The notes: generated by a model from the letters alone, not told the origin. A stretch of 64,000 nt of DNA from UBA1756 sp045222555 (GCA_045222555.1 JBGUYY010000108.1:1-64000), one strand, 5' to 3'; positions 7,890 to 17,930 are shown, counted from the stretch's first letter. Numbers and translations: made by a program.

Positions 7890-10262
7890 CTAGAATTCCA
7901 ATCCTGGCGATGAAGAGGCTGTAGCATTGGGATCGGCCTGACAGCCATATTCGCTGGCGGAATAGCCTTCCGGAGGAGCGAAAGTATAGCGAGGATCGTT
8001 AACGTCGCGCTTCTGAACCACAGCATAATAGGGCAGCTTAGGATCAGTATAGCAGTACTTCATAAACTTACCAAAAATCGGCATAGCAGCACGTCCACCC
8101 TGACCGTTATCCATGGAGCGGAAGTGCGCGCTACGGTCGTCGCAGCCCACCCACACGCCGACGGTGAGCATGGGGGTATAGCCCACAAACCAAGCATCGG
8201 AGTGGTTGTTGGTGGTGCCGGTTTTACCTGCAACGGGGAAGTCGAGGTTGTACCAGGCGGCAGACTTCAGACGGGCGCCCGTACCATGTTCCACCACGCC
8301 ACGCATCATACTGGCGGTCTGGAAGGCCAGCAGCTGGCTCATGGCATCGTGTTTTTCAGGGTGTTTCTCGAAAATGACGTTACCGTCGCGGTCGCAAATC
8401 TTCACGATGAAGTAGGGTTCCACATATACCCCTTGGTTGGGGAAACAGTTGATGGCACCCACCTGCTCGTACAGGGTAAGGTCAACAGCGCCGAGGCAGA
8501 TGGCGGGCACGGTGTCGATTCTCGACTTGATACCCATCTTGCGCACGAGGTCCACCACAGCAGCCGGACCGCCATACTCAGGCGTGGTAATCAAACGGGC
8601 CGACACATTGTTGAGCGAGCGGGCGAGGGCCTCCTTCAGTGTCAGAGAAGACGCGCCCGTATATTGACGTCCTACCGTCCACACATTGCCGTCGGGACGC
8701 GGCACCGACACCACCTCGTTAGGCACATAGCTGCACGGGGTAAGTTCGCCGTTGCTGTTCTCCATAGCCGTAGCGTAAACGTATGGTTTGAAGGTGGAGC
8801 CCACCTGCCGCTGCGACAACATCACATGATCGAACTGCGACACCTCGTAGTTCACACCCCCCACGTAGGCCTTGATACGGCCTGTGTTGGACTCCATCGC
8901 CATGAAGCCGCACTGCAGGAAGGATTTCATGTAACGAATCGAGTCGTAAGGGGTCATCACCACCTCCTTGCGGGCACCAGAGCCATCCTGACAAGGCAGC
9001 GACATCTTGACCTTGGTGTTGAACTCCTTCTCAATCTCAGCAGGCGACTTATGGGCGGCCAGAGCAGCGCGATACCGCTCCGAGCAACGCATGGCGCTGT
9101 TGAGAATGCGTTGCGTCTGCTCCTTCGAGAGCCGGTAGAAAGGATGGTTGGGGTTCGACTGCTGTTCCTTGTTAAAACGGGCCTGCAATCCGGAAATCTT
9201 ATGCTGCTCATCATACACATAAAGATGCTCATATACAGCACGTTCCGCGTATGCCTGCATAGTGGAGTCTATCGTGGTGTAAATTTTCAACCCATCCGTA
9301 TATATATTGTATGGGGTGCCGTTCGGTTTGAAATGCTCCGGATCGTTGAAGAAGTCCTGCAGGTAGGTGCGCACATACTCACGGAAGTAGGTGGCCTGAC
9401 CGGTGGTATGGTCTTCCTGCATAAACTGGAGCACCAGCGGTTTATCCTGATACATCTTGCACTCTTCCTTGGTAAGGAAGCCGTACTTCTGCATCTGCGA
9501 GATGACCACGTTGCGGCGTCCTTTTGCCTTATCGGGATTCCTTCTCGGGTTGTAGCTGCCCGGTGCTTTCAGCATCCCGATCAGCATAGCCGACTGCTCC
9601 ACCGTAAGTTCCGACGGAGTGGTGTTGAAATAGCGGTGCGCCGCGGTCTCGATCCCCATCGCCTGATGGGAAAAGTCCACCGTGTTGAGATATAGGGTGA
9701 GGATTTCATCTTTGGAATACTCCCTTTCCAGCATGATGGCCACAATCCACTCCTGCAGCTTCGACTTCACCAAACTCACCCCTTTCTTTCTGGGATAGAG
9801 GTTTTTAGCCAACTGCTGGGTGATGGTACTGCCACCGCCATTGTCGCTGTGGAACACCAATCCCATGGCCACACGCCCCAAGGCACGTAAGTCGATGCCC
9901 GAATGTTTGTAGAAACGGGCGTCCTCGGTGGCGATGAGGGCATGCACGATATTGGGCGACAGGTCCGCATAGCGGCAGTTGGAGCGGTTCTCCACAAAAT
10001 AGCGGCCCATTTCAGCGCCATTGGCGTCGTACACGATGGTGGCCTGCTGGTTGTCGGCGATATCTTTCTGGAGCTGTTCCAATGAAGGGATGTTGCGCGA
10101 CAACAGGTAGAAGGTAAGCGCCAAGCCGCCGCCGAAGCCAACGACAAAAATGAGATACAGACACCAGAAAATCTTGATTATCTTGGCAGATTTCCCCTTA
10201 TCACGAGGTGGGGCGCTCTTGCGCGCCTGCTTGCCGTTGTTTTTTTCTTTGCTGCTGTACAT
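7890..10262 (-). CDS. Class A penicillin-binding protein (PBP1A family)
   Basis: This 790-aa bifunctional peptidoglycan glycosyltransferase and DD-transpeptidase is anchored in the inner membrane. A basic cytoplasmic tail precedes one membrane segment (about residues 28-53). The GT51 domain shows the catalytic-glutamate motif ALIATEDARFYKHSGID and GGSTITQQLAKNLY. The transpeptidase domain has the serine motif STFK near residue 488, SLN near 547 and KTG near 680. Between the two domains lies a long insertion of about 150 residues. It lies 38 bp downstream of the DUF3109 gene and may share its transcript. All three penicillin-binding motifs are intact, so it should be active and beta-lactam sensitive. 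Confidence 0.93.
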   Translation of the reverse strand: MYSSKEKNNGKQARKSAPPRDKGKSAKIIKIFWCLYLIFVVGFGGGLALTFYLLSRNIPSLEQLQKDIADNQQATIVYDANGAEMGRYFVENRSNCRYADLSPNIVHALIATEDARFYKHSGIDLRALGRVAMGLVFHSDNGGGSTITQQLAKNLYPRKKGVSLVKSKLQEWIVAIMLEREYSKDEILTLYLNTVDFSHQAMGIETAAHRYFNTTPSELTVEQSAMLIGMLKAPGSYNPRRNPDKAKGRRNVVISQMQKYGFLTKEECKMYQDKPLVLQFMQEDHTTGQATYFREYVRTYLQDFFNDPEHFKPNGTPYNIYTDGLKIYTTIDSTMQAYAERAVYEHLYVYDEQHKISGLQARFNKEQQSNPNHPFYRLSKEQTQRILNSAMRCSERYRAALAAHKSPAEIEKEFNTKVKMSLPCQDGSGARKEVVMTPYDSIRYMKSFLQCGFMAMESNTGRIKAYVGGVNYEVSQFDHVMLSQRQVGSTFKPYVYATAMENSNGELTPCSYVPNEVVSVPRPDGNVWTVGRQYTGASSLTLKEALARSLNNVSARLITTPEYGGPAAVVDLVRKMGIKSRIDTVPAICLGAVDLTLYEQVGAINCFPNQGVYVEPYFIVKICDRDGNVIFEKHPEKHDAMSQLLAFQTASMMRGVVEHGTGARLKSAAWYNLDFPVAGKTGTTNNHSDAWFVGYTPMLTVGVWVGCDDRSAHFRSMDNGQGGRAAMPIFGKFMKYCYTDPKLPYYAVVQKRDVNDPRYTFAPPEGYSASEYGCQADPNATASSSPGLEF

Positions 10263-10300
10263 GATAAATGGTTAATGATTTAGGTTTGTACAAAATCCGG

Positions 10301-10867
10301 TCAAGGCTTCTCGGCCGCGACCGCCTTTTCCAATTCACGGTACCACTCCTCGCCATACTTGCGAATCAACGGCTCCTTGAGGAACTGGTAAACCGGTATA
10401 TGTTTTTGTTCGCCTAGCTCGCACGCACTCTCGCACACGAACCAGCGATGGTAGTTCAACGCATCATAGTCCGGAAGTTTTTTGATTCTGATGGGATACA
10501 GATGACATGAAATCGGCTTCCGGAAATCGATCTCATGGTTAAGAAATGCCTTTTCGATGGCACATTTGGCGATGCCGTCCTCGTAATACACATACGCACA
10601 GGCATCATCCGACAGCAGGGGCGTCACAAACTCGCCCTCCATGTCGTAGTCAAAGGTGCCGTCTGTTTCTACCAGACGGACACCTTCTTCAGACATATAT
10701 TTTTTAAAGATAGGGAAATTGTCCTCCAAGTCCGCGATTTCGTCGGGAGCCAGTGGTGCACCGGCATCGCCTTCGACACAGCACTCCCCTTGGCAGGCCG
10801 ACAGGTCGCAGCAGAAGCAATTCCGAATCAGTTCATCGGAAACGATTACATTTCCTACAATCAGCAT
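10301..10867 (-). CDS. DUF3109 family cysteine-rich protein
   Basis: This 188-aa cytoplasmic protein of unknown function has no signal peptide. It carries the cysteine pattern of the DUF3109 family (CFCCDLSACQGECCVEG near residues 17-33, then further cysteines in CAIEKA, ISCHLYPIR and FVCESACELG), which resembles the zinc- or iron-sulfur-binding YkgJ-type cluster. The family is widespread in Bacteroidota. It starts 5 bp after the tnaA stop, so the two are almost certainly co-transcribed, and the penicillin-binding protein gene follows. I see no evidence for a specific role and would not infer one from tnaA. Confidence 0.8.
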   Translation of the reverse strand: MLIVGNVIVSDELIRNCFCCDLSACQGECCVEGDAGAPLAPDEIADLEDNFPIFKKYMSEEGVRLVETDGTFDYDMEGEFVTPLLSDDACAYVYYEDGIAKCAIEKAFLNHEIDFRKPISCHLYPIRIKKLPDYDALNYHRWFVCESACELGEQKHIPVYQFLKEPLIRKYGEEWYRELEKAVAAEKP

Positions 10868-10872
10868 ATCAA

Positions 10873-12249
10873 CTATTTGAGTCTCTTGAACTGGCAGGTG
10901 AAGTGGCGCATCAGCTCAGCTTCCCAGGTGATTTCGAGACCGCGTTTGATGGTGTCGCGGCGGTCGTACACATTCTTCAGGGCAGCGGCAATCACATCCA
11001 TGTGGTTGTTGGTATATACGCGGCGCGGGATGCAGAGGCGCACGAAGTCAAGGCCGCCGAAACGGTTCTCGCGGGTGACGGGATCGCGGTCGGCGAGCAC
11101 GTAGCCGATCTCGCAAGCACGGATGCCGGCTTCGAGATAGAGCTCACAGGTAAGGGTCTGTGCCGGGAACTCCTCTTTCGGGATGTTGGTCAAAACCTTG
11201 TCGGCATCCACGAAGATGGCGTGACCGCCTGCGGGACGCTGATAAGGAATGCCGTACTCGTCGAGCTTGGCGGCGAGGTACTGCACCTGTTTGATGCGTG
11301 TCTCCACCATGTCGAAGTCGCAGTTCTCTTTCAAACCCACTGCCAGCGCATCCATGTCACGGCCGTTCATACCGCCGTAGGTCAGGAAGCCCTCGAAGGG
11401 GATGCAGAACAACTTGGCGCCTTCGTACCAGTCCTCTTTCTTGGTGGCGATGAAACCGCCCATGTTCACGAGACCGTCCTTCTTGGCACTCATGGTCATG
11501 CTGTCGGCATAGCTGAACATCTCTTTCACGATCTCGCGGATGCTCTTGTTCTCATAGCCCTTCTCACGAGTCTTGATGAAATAGGCGTTCTCCACGAAAC
11601 GAGCGGAGTCGATGTTGACGGGCACGCCGTATTTGTGGCAGAGCTCGCAGGTCTCGCGAATGTTCTGCATGCTAACCGGCTGACCGCCAACGGTATTGTT
11701 GGTGACGGTGAGCACCATGAAAGGCACATTACCCTTGTTTTCTTTCAAAACTTTCTCCAATTTCTCCAGACCGACATTGCCTTTGAAGGGAACCTCCAGC
11801 TGGGTATCTTTCGCCTCGTCGCAAGTCACGTCGATGGCGAAGGCCTTACGGCTTTCGATGTGACCTTTGGTGGTGTCGAAGTGGGCGTTACCGGGCACGA
11901 TCATGCCAGGTTTCACGAGGTAGGAGAAGAGTACATTCTCAGCAGCGCGGCCCTGGTGCGTCGGGATGACGAAGGGGAAGCCGGTAAGCTCGGTGATGGT
12001 GTCCTTCATGTGGTAGAAGCTGCGGGCACCGCCGTAGCTCTCATCGCCCATCATCATGGCACTCCACTGACGGTCGCTCATGGCACCCGTACCAGAGTCG
12101 GTGAGAAGGTCGATATACACATAGTCGGACTTCAGCATGAAGATATTGTTGTGGGCCTCTTCAAGCCATTTTTCGCGTTCTTCGCGGGTGGATTTGCGGA
12201 TGGGTTCAACCATCTTAATTTTCCACGCTTCTGCAAAAGGAATTTCCAT
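10873..12249 (-). CDS. tnaA: Tryptophanase (tryptophan indole-lyase)
   Basis: This PLP beta-eliminating lyase of 458 aa splits L-tryptophan into indole, pyruvate and ammonia. The PLP lysine is in SAKKDGL near residue 256. IDLLTDSGTGAMSDRQW and PTHQGRAAEN are shared by tryptophanase and tyrosine phenol-lyase. The two are separated by the residue that is Arg381 in tyrosine phenol-lyase and Ile396 in E. coli tryptophanase; here the segment reads RACEIGYVLADRDP, with isoleucine, which favours tryptophanase. The sequence closely resembles Bacteroides tryptophanases as I recall them. There is no room for a TnaC-type leader peptide in the 59-bp upstream gap. The product ammonia is relevant to the unusual PurF in this window. 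Confidence 0.9.
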   Translation of the reverse strand: MEIPFAEAWKIKMVEPIRKSTREEREKWLEEAHNNIFMLKSDYVYIDLLTDSGTGAMSDRQWSAMMMGDESYGGARSFYHMKDTITELTGFPFVIPTHQGRAAENVLFSYLVKPGMIVPGNAHFDTTKGHIESRKAFAIDVTCDEAKDTQLEVPFKGNVGLEKLEKVLKENKGNVPFMVLTVTNNTVGGQPVSMQNIRETCELCHKYGVPVNIDSARFVENAYFIKTREKGYENKSIREIVKEMFSYADSMTMSAKKDGLVNMGGFIATKKEDWYEGAKLFCIPFEGFLTYGGMNGRDMDALAVGLKENCDFDMVETRIKQVQYLAAKLDEYGIPYQRPAGGHAIFVDADKVLTNIPKEEFPAQTLTCELYLEAGIRACEIGYVLADRDPVTRENRFGGLDFVRLCIPRRVYTNNHMDVIAAALKNVYDRRDTIKRGLEITWEAELMRHFTCQFKRLK

Positions 12250-12308
12250 AATTAATTGATTTTTAGTTTATAAAATTATTATCTATAATATATTAAATGA
12301 ATAAAAAA

Positions 12309-12914
12309 TCATCTCTTCTTGCCTGCCACCTTCTTACGATGCAACTGAATGCACTTGGAACAATGGCCACATTGAATGGTTTTGTCATCCACCGACACCG
12401 ATTTCTCCAGTTCTCCCTTCTCATTATAATACCGCCAAATGCCGCAACAGTTGCCTCGGTCATCATAATGGCCGATATAATAGGGGTATCCATTTTCCTG
12501 ATAAGCCTTCTCCTCCCCTACCTGTACGCCATTGCGATAGTGTTCCTCCGACCACAGCTGGCCATTGGGATAGTAGGAAGTGCATACGCTGTCGCGCTGT
12601 CCTTCTTTCAGATTTTCAACCACATACACCCTACCCTGACTATACGACACCCGGCAGTTGACTTTGCCTGTCGGCTGGCCGTTGGCATCCAGTTCCAGAA
12701 TAAAGGCGGTACTGTCCACATTCACTGGAGAGGTGCCCTTCAAACTGTCGGGCAGCACCTCCACCATGCGGGGCATATCCTTGTAGGGGTCCTCCTTCAG
12801 AAAGACGGTGGTCTTCTCCCCCATCACCTTCTTCTTCTTTTCCTTTTTGGAGGAGTCGCTGCAGGCCGAAAGCGCGACCAGTGCAGCCAACATTACAAAC
12901 AGGATTTTCTTCAT
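12309..12914 (-). CDS. MORN-repeat lipoprotein
   Basis: This 201-aa predicted lipoprotein has a signal peptide ending in LSAC followed by a lysine-rich stretch. The C-terminal half carries three or so MORN-variant repeats (SYYPNGQLWSEEHYRNG, AYQENGYPYYIGHYDD, RYYNEKGELEKS), the pattern often labelled YwqK-like. The extreme C-terminus adds an unusual CGHCSKC pair of cysteines and a basic tail (HRKKVAGKKR). MORN variants generally bind protein or membrane; no enzymatic role is indicated. Its start overlaps the stop of the Skp-like gene by one base (TAATG), so the two are translationally coupled. Confidence 0.75.
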   Translation of the reverse strand: MKKILFVMLAALVALSACSDSSKKEKKKKVMGEKTTVFLKEDPYKDMPRMVEVLPDSLKGTSPVNVDSTAFILELDANGQPTGKVNCRVSYSQGRVYVVENLKEGQRDSVCTSYYPNGQLWSEEHYRNGVQVGEEKAYQENGYPYYIGHYDDRGNCCGIWRYYNEKGELEKSVSVDDKTIQCGHCSKCIQLHRKKVAGKKR

Positions 12915-13651
12915 TATTTATCTGATTTCTTGGCACATTTCTTGTTCAGCTCCGTCACCACGCGCGCGGTGATGTCGCGGTTGGGATCCACCACCACCAC
13001 TGTGGGGTTGCTGGAGGAGTAGGTAATGACATAGGAGGCGGGATCGCCTTCCACGGAGGCATTCACGCTGTTGGCGGCTTCGCGCAGGGCATCGAGCATC
13101 TCGTTGGTAAGGTCGGCCTGTTTCTGGGCAAGGTTCTCCATTGCAATCTGGTAATCCTCACGGATTTTGTTGCTTTCGGTCTCCAGCTGCTGGTAGGTGT
13201 ACTGCATCTGGGTCTCGGTGAGCACACCGGCATTCATATTCTTCTGGAACTGCGTGTAGTCGGCTTCCAGCTTCTTCTGGCGAGAGGTGAAGGCATCCTC
13301 CAGCTTCTTCGACTCCTCATCCAGCACGGCCTGTTTCTCCTCGAAGAGGTCGCACTCGTAAATCGTGTCGAGGTTGACATACAGGATGTTGCCGTTGCCC
13401 GGCTTGGTGGCCACCTTCACTGCGGCAACTTCGCCATCGGCGGACTGGCAGCATTTGTTCCCCGCAAAGTGCAGGATGAAAAGAGCGATGACGGCCAGCA
13501 GCAGCACGCCTTCCACAATCCAATGGATCATGTTGCAACTGCCCTTCTTAGCGGCACACTGTTTCTTCTCCTCTTTCTGCGTATCCTCAATAAACTCGAG
13601 GTGTTCCTCACGCGGTTCTACCTGTTCCATGTTTTCTTTGTTTTCTTCCAT
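12914..13651 (-). CDS. Membrane-anchored OmpH/Skp-like coiled-coil protein
   Basis: This 245-aa protein has an acidic cytoplasmic N-terminus of about 40 residues, one membrane segment (about residues 44-63, VEGVLLLAVIALFILHFAG), then a periplasmic Skp/OmpH-like module. The module opens with ILYVNLDTIYECDLFEEKQ, the standard first strand and helix of the fold, continues with long Lys/Glu/Gln helices (about 95-185), and ends in TYSSSNPTVVVVDPNRDITARVV. Ordinary Skp is a secreted chaperone for outer-membrane proteins with a cleaved signal. Here an uncleaved anchor with a long cytoplasmic tail replaces it. It is coupled by a one-base overlap to the MORN lipoprotein, so the two may work together in the envelope. 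Confidence 0.78.
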   Translation of the reverse strand: MEENKENMEQVEPREEHLEFIEDTQKEEKKQCAAKKGSCNMIHWIVEGVLLLAVIALFILHFAGNKCCQSADGEVAAVKVATKPGNGNILYVNLDTIYECDLFEEKQAVLDEESKKLEDAFTSRQKKLEADYTQFQKNMNAGVLTETQMQYTYQQLETESNKIREDYQIAMENLAQKQADLTNEMLDALREAANSVNASVEGDPASYVITYSSSNPTVVVVDPNRDITARVVTELNKKCAKKSDK

Positions 13652-13706
13652 ATCTCTTTTTTTTAATAATTATTGTATAGGTTGAATAATTTTTTGCTTT
13701 CAATTT

Positions 13707-16700
13707 TCAGTTCTTCACAAACCGTGCCGTCTGCACGCCGCTGTCGGTCACGGCCTTCAGGAGGTAGAGGCCGTTTTGCAGGGATGACACGTTGAGGGTG
13801 TATTGTGGTTGTGGGGACGCAAAACATTGCGCCTCAACAACCACCCGGCCCGACAGGTCGTACACGGTGATTTCGCGGATGGGGCTGGCCGATTCCACCG
13901 TCAGGGTGCCGCCGGTGGGGTTGGGGTAAATGACCAGACCATCGTCCATTGTAGGGATGCACAGCGTGCGTCCGCCATCCGTGCGTCCACCCTGCAGGTT
14001 CCGTTCACCGATGCCGTCCAATTCCAACAGCGGGTCGTCGTCGTAGCAGATATAGTGGAAGAAACAGAGGATCTCCTTCGCCATGCGCGCGGCACGGCCG
14101 TTGTCGTATTCTGCCACCTGCTGCATGGCCGCGATGTCGCTGTCGGTCATCAGGTACCAATTGCCGGCGACTGTCTCTCGCAGCTGCTGCAGGGACATGT
14201 AGTTGGCGTATTCGCTGCGGGCGGCCTCGTCGGGGCTGAACTGCTGCGGCAGGGCGGACAGCAACGTGCGGGCGGCGGACAGGTCGCCCTCCTCGCTGTA
14301 CACCTCCGCCAGCTGATAGGCCGACACGGGGATGTCGCCCGCGGCGGGTGCGGCGGCCGTGATGGCCTGGTACCATTCCTTCAGCAGGGCCATATCCGGC
14401 ACGCTGTCGTTCAGGATGTTGCGGATTTCGGCACGGGCAAGGTCGCCCATCTGCGCCGACAGGTCGGACATCTGGTCCAAGAGGGCGGCGGCATCCTCGT
14501 CGGCCTCTTCACCGTGGCCGCGTGCCTCGTATTCGGCGGCGAGGGTCGACAACTCGTTATGCATGGCCGTATAGCCCGACAGCAGCGGTCCGGGGCCGGG
14601 CGGGATGGAGTTTCCGCACAGCGTGGAGGCGCAGCTGTTGGCGCCTGCGTTGCCATTGAAGGTGATGCCGGCGACCGGTGTGTTGTAGGGCACATGGGCA
14701 CCCGGCATACTGTACCAGTAGGTGAACGAACCGGCGTTGGACAGCAGGAAGCTGCCGTATATCTCATCGCGGAAGTCGTTGTCGGCTCCGGCGGACACGC
14801 TCCCCTGCACGCTCCTTATCCGACCGTTGCTCACGAATATGTCATAGTAGCAGTCCCTGAAGTCGTTGCACTGGAACTGGAGGCCGGGGCGCGGCTTAAC
14901 GTTAAGGCCGGTGCCGTTGGTGTCCTCCGCCATGCAGCCGTACATCAGGTTGCGGATCACGTTCTTGCGGATGACATTCTCGGCCGTGCCGCTGTGCGTC
15001 ACGCTGATGCCGATGGCAGAGGGACTGCCGCTGTAGGGTTCCGAGTGCAGGGTGTTGCTCTCGATGGTATAGCCCGTGCTGTTGGTGAGCTCCACCCCAT
15101 AGTAGGAAGACGATCCGGACAGGTCGAAGTCGCAGAAACTCACGCGGGCGTTGTCCGCAGCGTTGAGCTTCACGCCGCTATAGTTGTCGGAGAAGTCGCA
15201 GTTGTCGAGTGTGACGGCGTAGCTGGCGTTGTTGTTGGCCGCATGCACGGCGGTATGGAACCCGCTGAATGTGCAGCGCCTTACGGTATCGTTGCCATAA
15301 TTATTGCACACGCACGGGTCGGTGTTCGACACCTGCGGGCATACCCGCTTCGCGGTGAAACCCGCCTCCTCGGTATAGATGGCCTTGCCACTGTGGCTGC
15401 CCGTCTCGTTGCGGAAGGTGCAGCCGTTGAACTTCACGCCACGGACTTTACACAAGGAGACATGTTCAAGGAAAGAGATGCCGTTGGCGGCGAACAGGTT
15501 GCCGTTGTCCACCGTGAAGGTGCAGCGGGTGAAGTAGCTGGCATTGTCGGTGACATTGCCGCCGGTGGTATGATTCTCATACTTCAGGAACTCGGCGGTA
15601 CGGCAGTTGTTGCGGAACAGGGTGTTGGTGGCCTGCACGATGCCGCCGGTGTGCTCGAACATCGGGTCGCTGCCTGCCTTGCGGGTGGAGATAGCATTTA
15701 GGGCATTCTCGACGGTGGCGTTGTTGAAGATGACGTTCCCCTGCGCGAGGGCGGCCTGCCGCAGGCTGGCATTGCCCTCCACGATGATGCCCTGCCACAT
15801 CTCGCCGTCGCACGCGTTGGTGAGCGTGCCGCCGTTCACGATGAGCTTACCGCCGGGACGGACGATGATATTATGGCCCCCTGCAATGTGCAAGGTGTCG
15901 GTGATGGTAAGTGTGGCGAGCGAGTCGATGATGAGGTCAGCATCCGTAAAATGGGGAGAAGACAAAGTGGTGTTGCCTGTGAATTCGTGGTTTGAAAGAA
16001 TCGTTATCCCGCCGTTGGTCACATTGACAGGGAATACCAGTGGGAGGCTGTCGTTGTCGTGAATGATGTTGAAAGCCACCCATCCCGGCCCAGGGCGTGT
16101 GCCGCGTGCAACCAGTGAATCCGTGGTGGAGAGAATCTCTATGTTGGGACTGGAGCTCCAGCCGCAGGTGATGGAATCGTTGAAAGGGGTGGTTCCGTGA
16201 ACATGGTAGCTGCCTGTTTCGCACAGGCCGATTTCAGAGGTACCCGTCACATAGTAATCCCTGTACAGGGTTTTGAGAATGGCATGGTGGGCGTTCACCA
16301 GCCCATAGCCCATCTCATTGTTCCATGTTCCGTATGGATAAGCAGAATTTGAGGAATAAACATAGCCATCCTCTTCCCCATGATGTACTTTTGTGGCGGT
16401 GGAACACAAGATTTCAAACACTTGACGGTACGTAAGATTAGTGTCTATGGACAACACCAATGCAGCCACTCCTGCCACATGCGGCGCAGCCGCTGAAGTA
16501 CCTTCGAAACATGTGTAACAATCGTTGCTACTATAACATGTCGTTGATACACCATACCCTGGTGCCATCAAATCCAAACTGTCCCCAAAGCAGCTCTCCC
16601 AATCAAGACAACACTCCCCCACTGGAGCCCCTGGACCGACACGATACCCTCTTTCACCTGTTGCCCCCACGGCAAGTACGTTATAAAGTTTAGCTGTTGG

Positions 16701-17930
16701 ACGTATTTGATTTGTGGTTACATAACTTCTATGATTACCAGAAGAATACACCCATACGCACCCCTTCCCATTACGACCATGTTGTACTGCATAGTCAACA
16801 GCAGACAAATAAGTTTCGGACAACACCCCCAAAAAATTCCATGAACAATTAAAAACAGAGACATGGGCCGTATCACATGCATAATGAATGGCCTCTTCAA
16901 ACAGTTCATCTGAAAAATGCTCTATAACATAATCATCCTGTGAATGATCATTGTTACGGTTATAACTATACCCCAACACGATAAAGGATGCAATCTTGCA
17001 ACCATGAACCACCCCTATCAACCCTTTATTGTTATTGACTGCCGATATGATTCCTGCGCATTGTGTACCATGATTTCTTGGATGAACCATATTTATAGTA
17101 TCCAAAAATGTATAATTCTTTTCCAACAAAAAATTATCTGACAAATCTTCGTGTCTGCCCAGCACACCATCGTCCAATACTGCGATGCGAATGTCCGGAC
17201 TTCCTGATGTAAATTTCCAGGCACGGATTGCATCTATACCATACTTGTACGTTGTTGGTCCCCAGTCATCAAGGACTTCCGTTGTATCCTTGAGATTCCA
17301 TTGACGGTCGAATTTGGGATTTGAATCATATCCGTATAATGTAACACAATGAAAGAATGCAGGTTGCGCATATTCTACCATACTGCTTTCAAAAATCCGA
17401 TTGGAAAAAACAAACAAGTTGCTGTCCTTGGGCAGCACCAGAGCAAAAACAGTGGTGTCGTACCACTTGGACTCGTATTGCAAATTTGGGGCGTTCAAAC
17501 TTTGAATCAACACCCCTATTGAATAGGCAGGTTTCATCTTCACCATAATCCTGTTAGTTCCCCACACAACGCCTCCCAATGAATCACGATACTCGTTCTG
17601 ACAATACGCTACATAATTGTCCGCATAGGCTTTTGTCTTGAACTGCGTGGCATAACCAGCATCCACGGTGAAGCAATATGAGCTGTCTGGCAGCATGTAA
17701 TAATCAGCAATGCTTGACAAGTCCGCTAAAAGTGTCTCTCGTTCTGTGATTGGAGAAACTGATGAAAAACCAATATGGAAAATATTACCCTCACGAGTAA
17801 ATACTATCTTTTCTCCACACCTATTGTAAATGTACGAAGTTTCAGCTTGTTGTCCCCAAATAGACTGTATAGACAACTGTACTAAAATAACAGCAATGAC
17901 TACTATATGTATTATGTTATTGTTATTCAT
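13707..17930 (-). CDS. T9SS-secreted subtilisin-like protease with beta-helix region
   Basis: This 1407-aa cell-surface serine protease has a signal peptide (about residues 1-26). The S8 peptidase domain carries the triad: Asp in IAVLDDGV near residue 250, His in NHGTQCAGI near 287, and Ser in GTSAAAPHVAGVAAL near 479. From about residue 640 to 1090 it reads as a right-handed parallel beta-helix with repeated short strands and Asn/Cys ladders (CTFSGFHTAVHA, CDFSDNYSGVKL). A helical, acidic segment follows (1130-1280). The last 80 residues are a type A T9SS sorting domain, opening at VIYPNPTGGTLTVE with YDLSGRVVVE and GLYLLKAVT. The DNA is AT-rich over the protease half and GC-rich over the rest, suggesting the protease portion had a different history. 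The substrate is unknown. Confidence 0.9.
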   Translation of the reverse strand: MNNNNIIHIVVIAVILVQLSIQSIWGQQAETSYIYNRCGEKIVFTREGNIFHIGFSSVSPITERETLLADLSSIADYYMLPDSSYCFTVDAGYATQFKTKAYADNYVAYCQNEYRDSLGGVVWGTNRIMVKMKPAYSIGVLIQSLNAPNLQYESKWYDTTVFALVLPKDSNLFVFSNRIFESSMVEYAQPAFFHCVTLYGYDSNPKFDRQWNLKDTTEVLDDWGPTTYKYGIDAIRAWKFTSGSPDIRIAVLDDGVLGRHEDLSDNFLLEKNYTFLDTINMVHPRNHGTQCAGIISAVNNNKGLIGVVHGCKIASFIVLGYSYNRNNDHSQDDYVIEHFSDELFEEAIHYACDTAHVSVFNCSWNFLGVLSETYLSAVDYAVQHGRNGKGCVWVYSSGNHRSYVTTNQIRPTAKLYNVLAVGATGERGYRVGPGAPVGECCLDWESCFGDSLDLMAPGYGVSTTCYSSNDCYTCFEGTSAAAPHVAGVAALVLSIDTNLTYRQVFEILCSTATKVHHGEEDGYVYSSNSAYPYGTWNNEMGYGLVNAHHAILKTLYRDYYVTGTSEIGLCETGSYHVHGTTPFNDSITCGWSSSPNIEILSTTDSLVARGTRPGPGWVAFNIIHDNDSLPLVFPVNVTNGGITILSNHEFTGNTTLSSPHFTDADLIIDSLATLTITDTLHIAGGHNIIVRPGGKLIVNGGTLTNACDGEMWQGIIVEGNASLRQAALAQGNVIFNNATVENALNAISTRKAGSDPMFEHTGGIVQATNTLFRNNCRTAEFLKYENHTTGGNVTDNASYFTRCTFTVDNGNLFAANGISFLEHVSLCKVRGVKFNGCTFRNETGSHSGKAIYTEEAGFTAKRVCPQVSNTDPCVCNNYGNDTVRRCTFSGFHTAVHAANNNASYAVTLDNCDFSDNYSGVKLNAADNARVSFCDFDLSGSSSYYGVELTNSTGYTIESNTLHSEPYSGSPSAIGISVTHSGTAENVIRKNVIRNLMYGCMAEDTNGTGLNVKPRPGLQFQCNDFRDCYYDIFVSNGRIRSVQGSVSAGADNDFRDEIYGSFLLSNAGSFTYWYSMPGAHVPYNTPVAGITFNGNAGANSCASTLCGNSIPPGPGPLLSGYTAMHNELSTLAAEYEARGHGEEADEDAAALLDQMSDLSAQMGDLARAEIRNILNDSVPDMALLKEWYQAITAAAPAAGDIPVSAYQLAEVYSEEGDLSAARTLLSALPQQFSPDEAARSEYANYMSLQQLRETVAGNWYLMTDSDIAAMQQVAEYDNGRAARMAKEILCFFHYICYDDDPLLELDGIGERNLQGGRTDGGRTLCIPTMDDGLVIYPNPTGGTLTVESASPIREITVYDLSGRVVVEAQCFASPQPQYTLNVSSLQNGLYLLKAVTDSGVQTARFVKN

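Noticed and set aside
8124..9695. 523-codon plus-strand open frame opposite the penicillin-binding protein
   Set aside because: All catalytic motifs of the penicillin-binding protein lie on the minus strand; the plus frame has no recognisable domain and is an antisense shadow.
10873..12249. Tyrosine phenol-lyase instead of tryptophanase
   Set aside because: The position that is arginine in tyrosine phenol-lyase (Arg381) is isoleucine here, as in tryptophanase, and the overall sequence follows the Bacteroides tryptophanase pattern.
13803..15701. 632-codon plus-strand open frame opposite the subtilase gene
   Set aside because: It is antisense to the beta-helix and T9SS regions. The translated product has the repetitive Val/Gly/His composition of other shadows and no signal peptide or domain.
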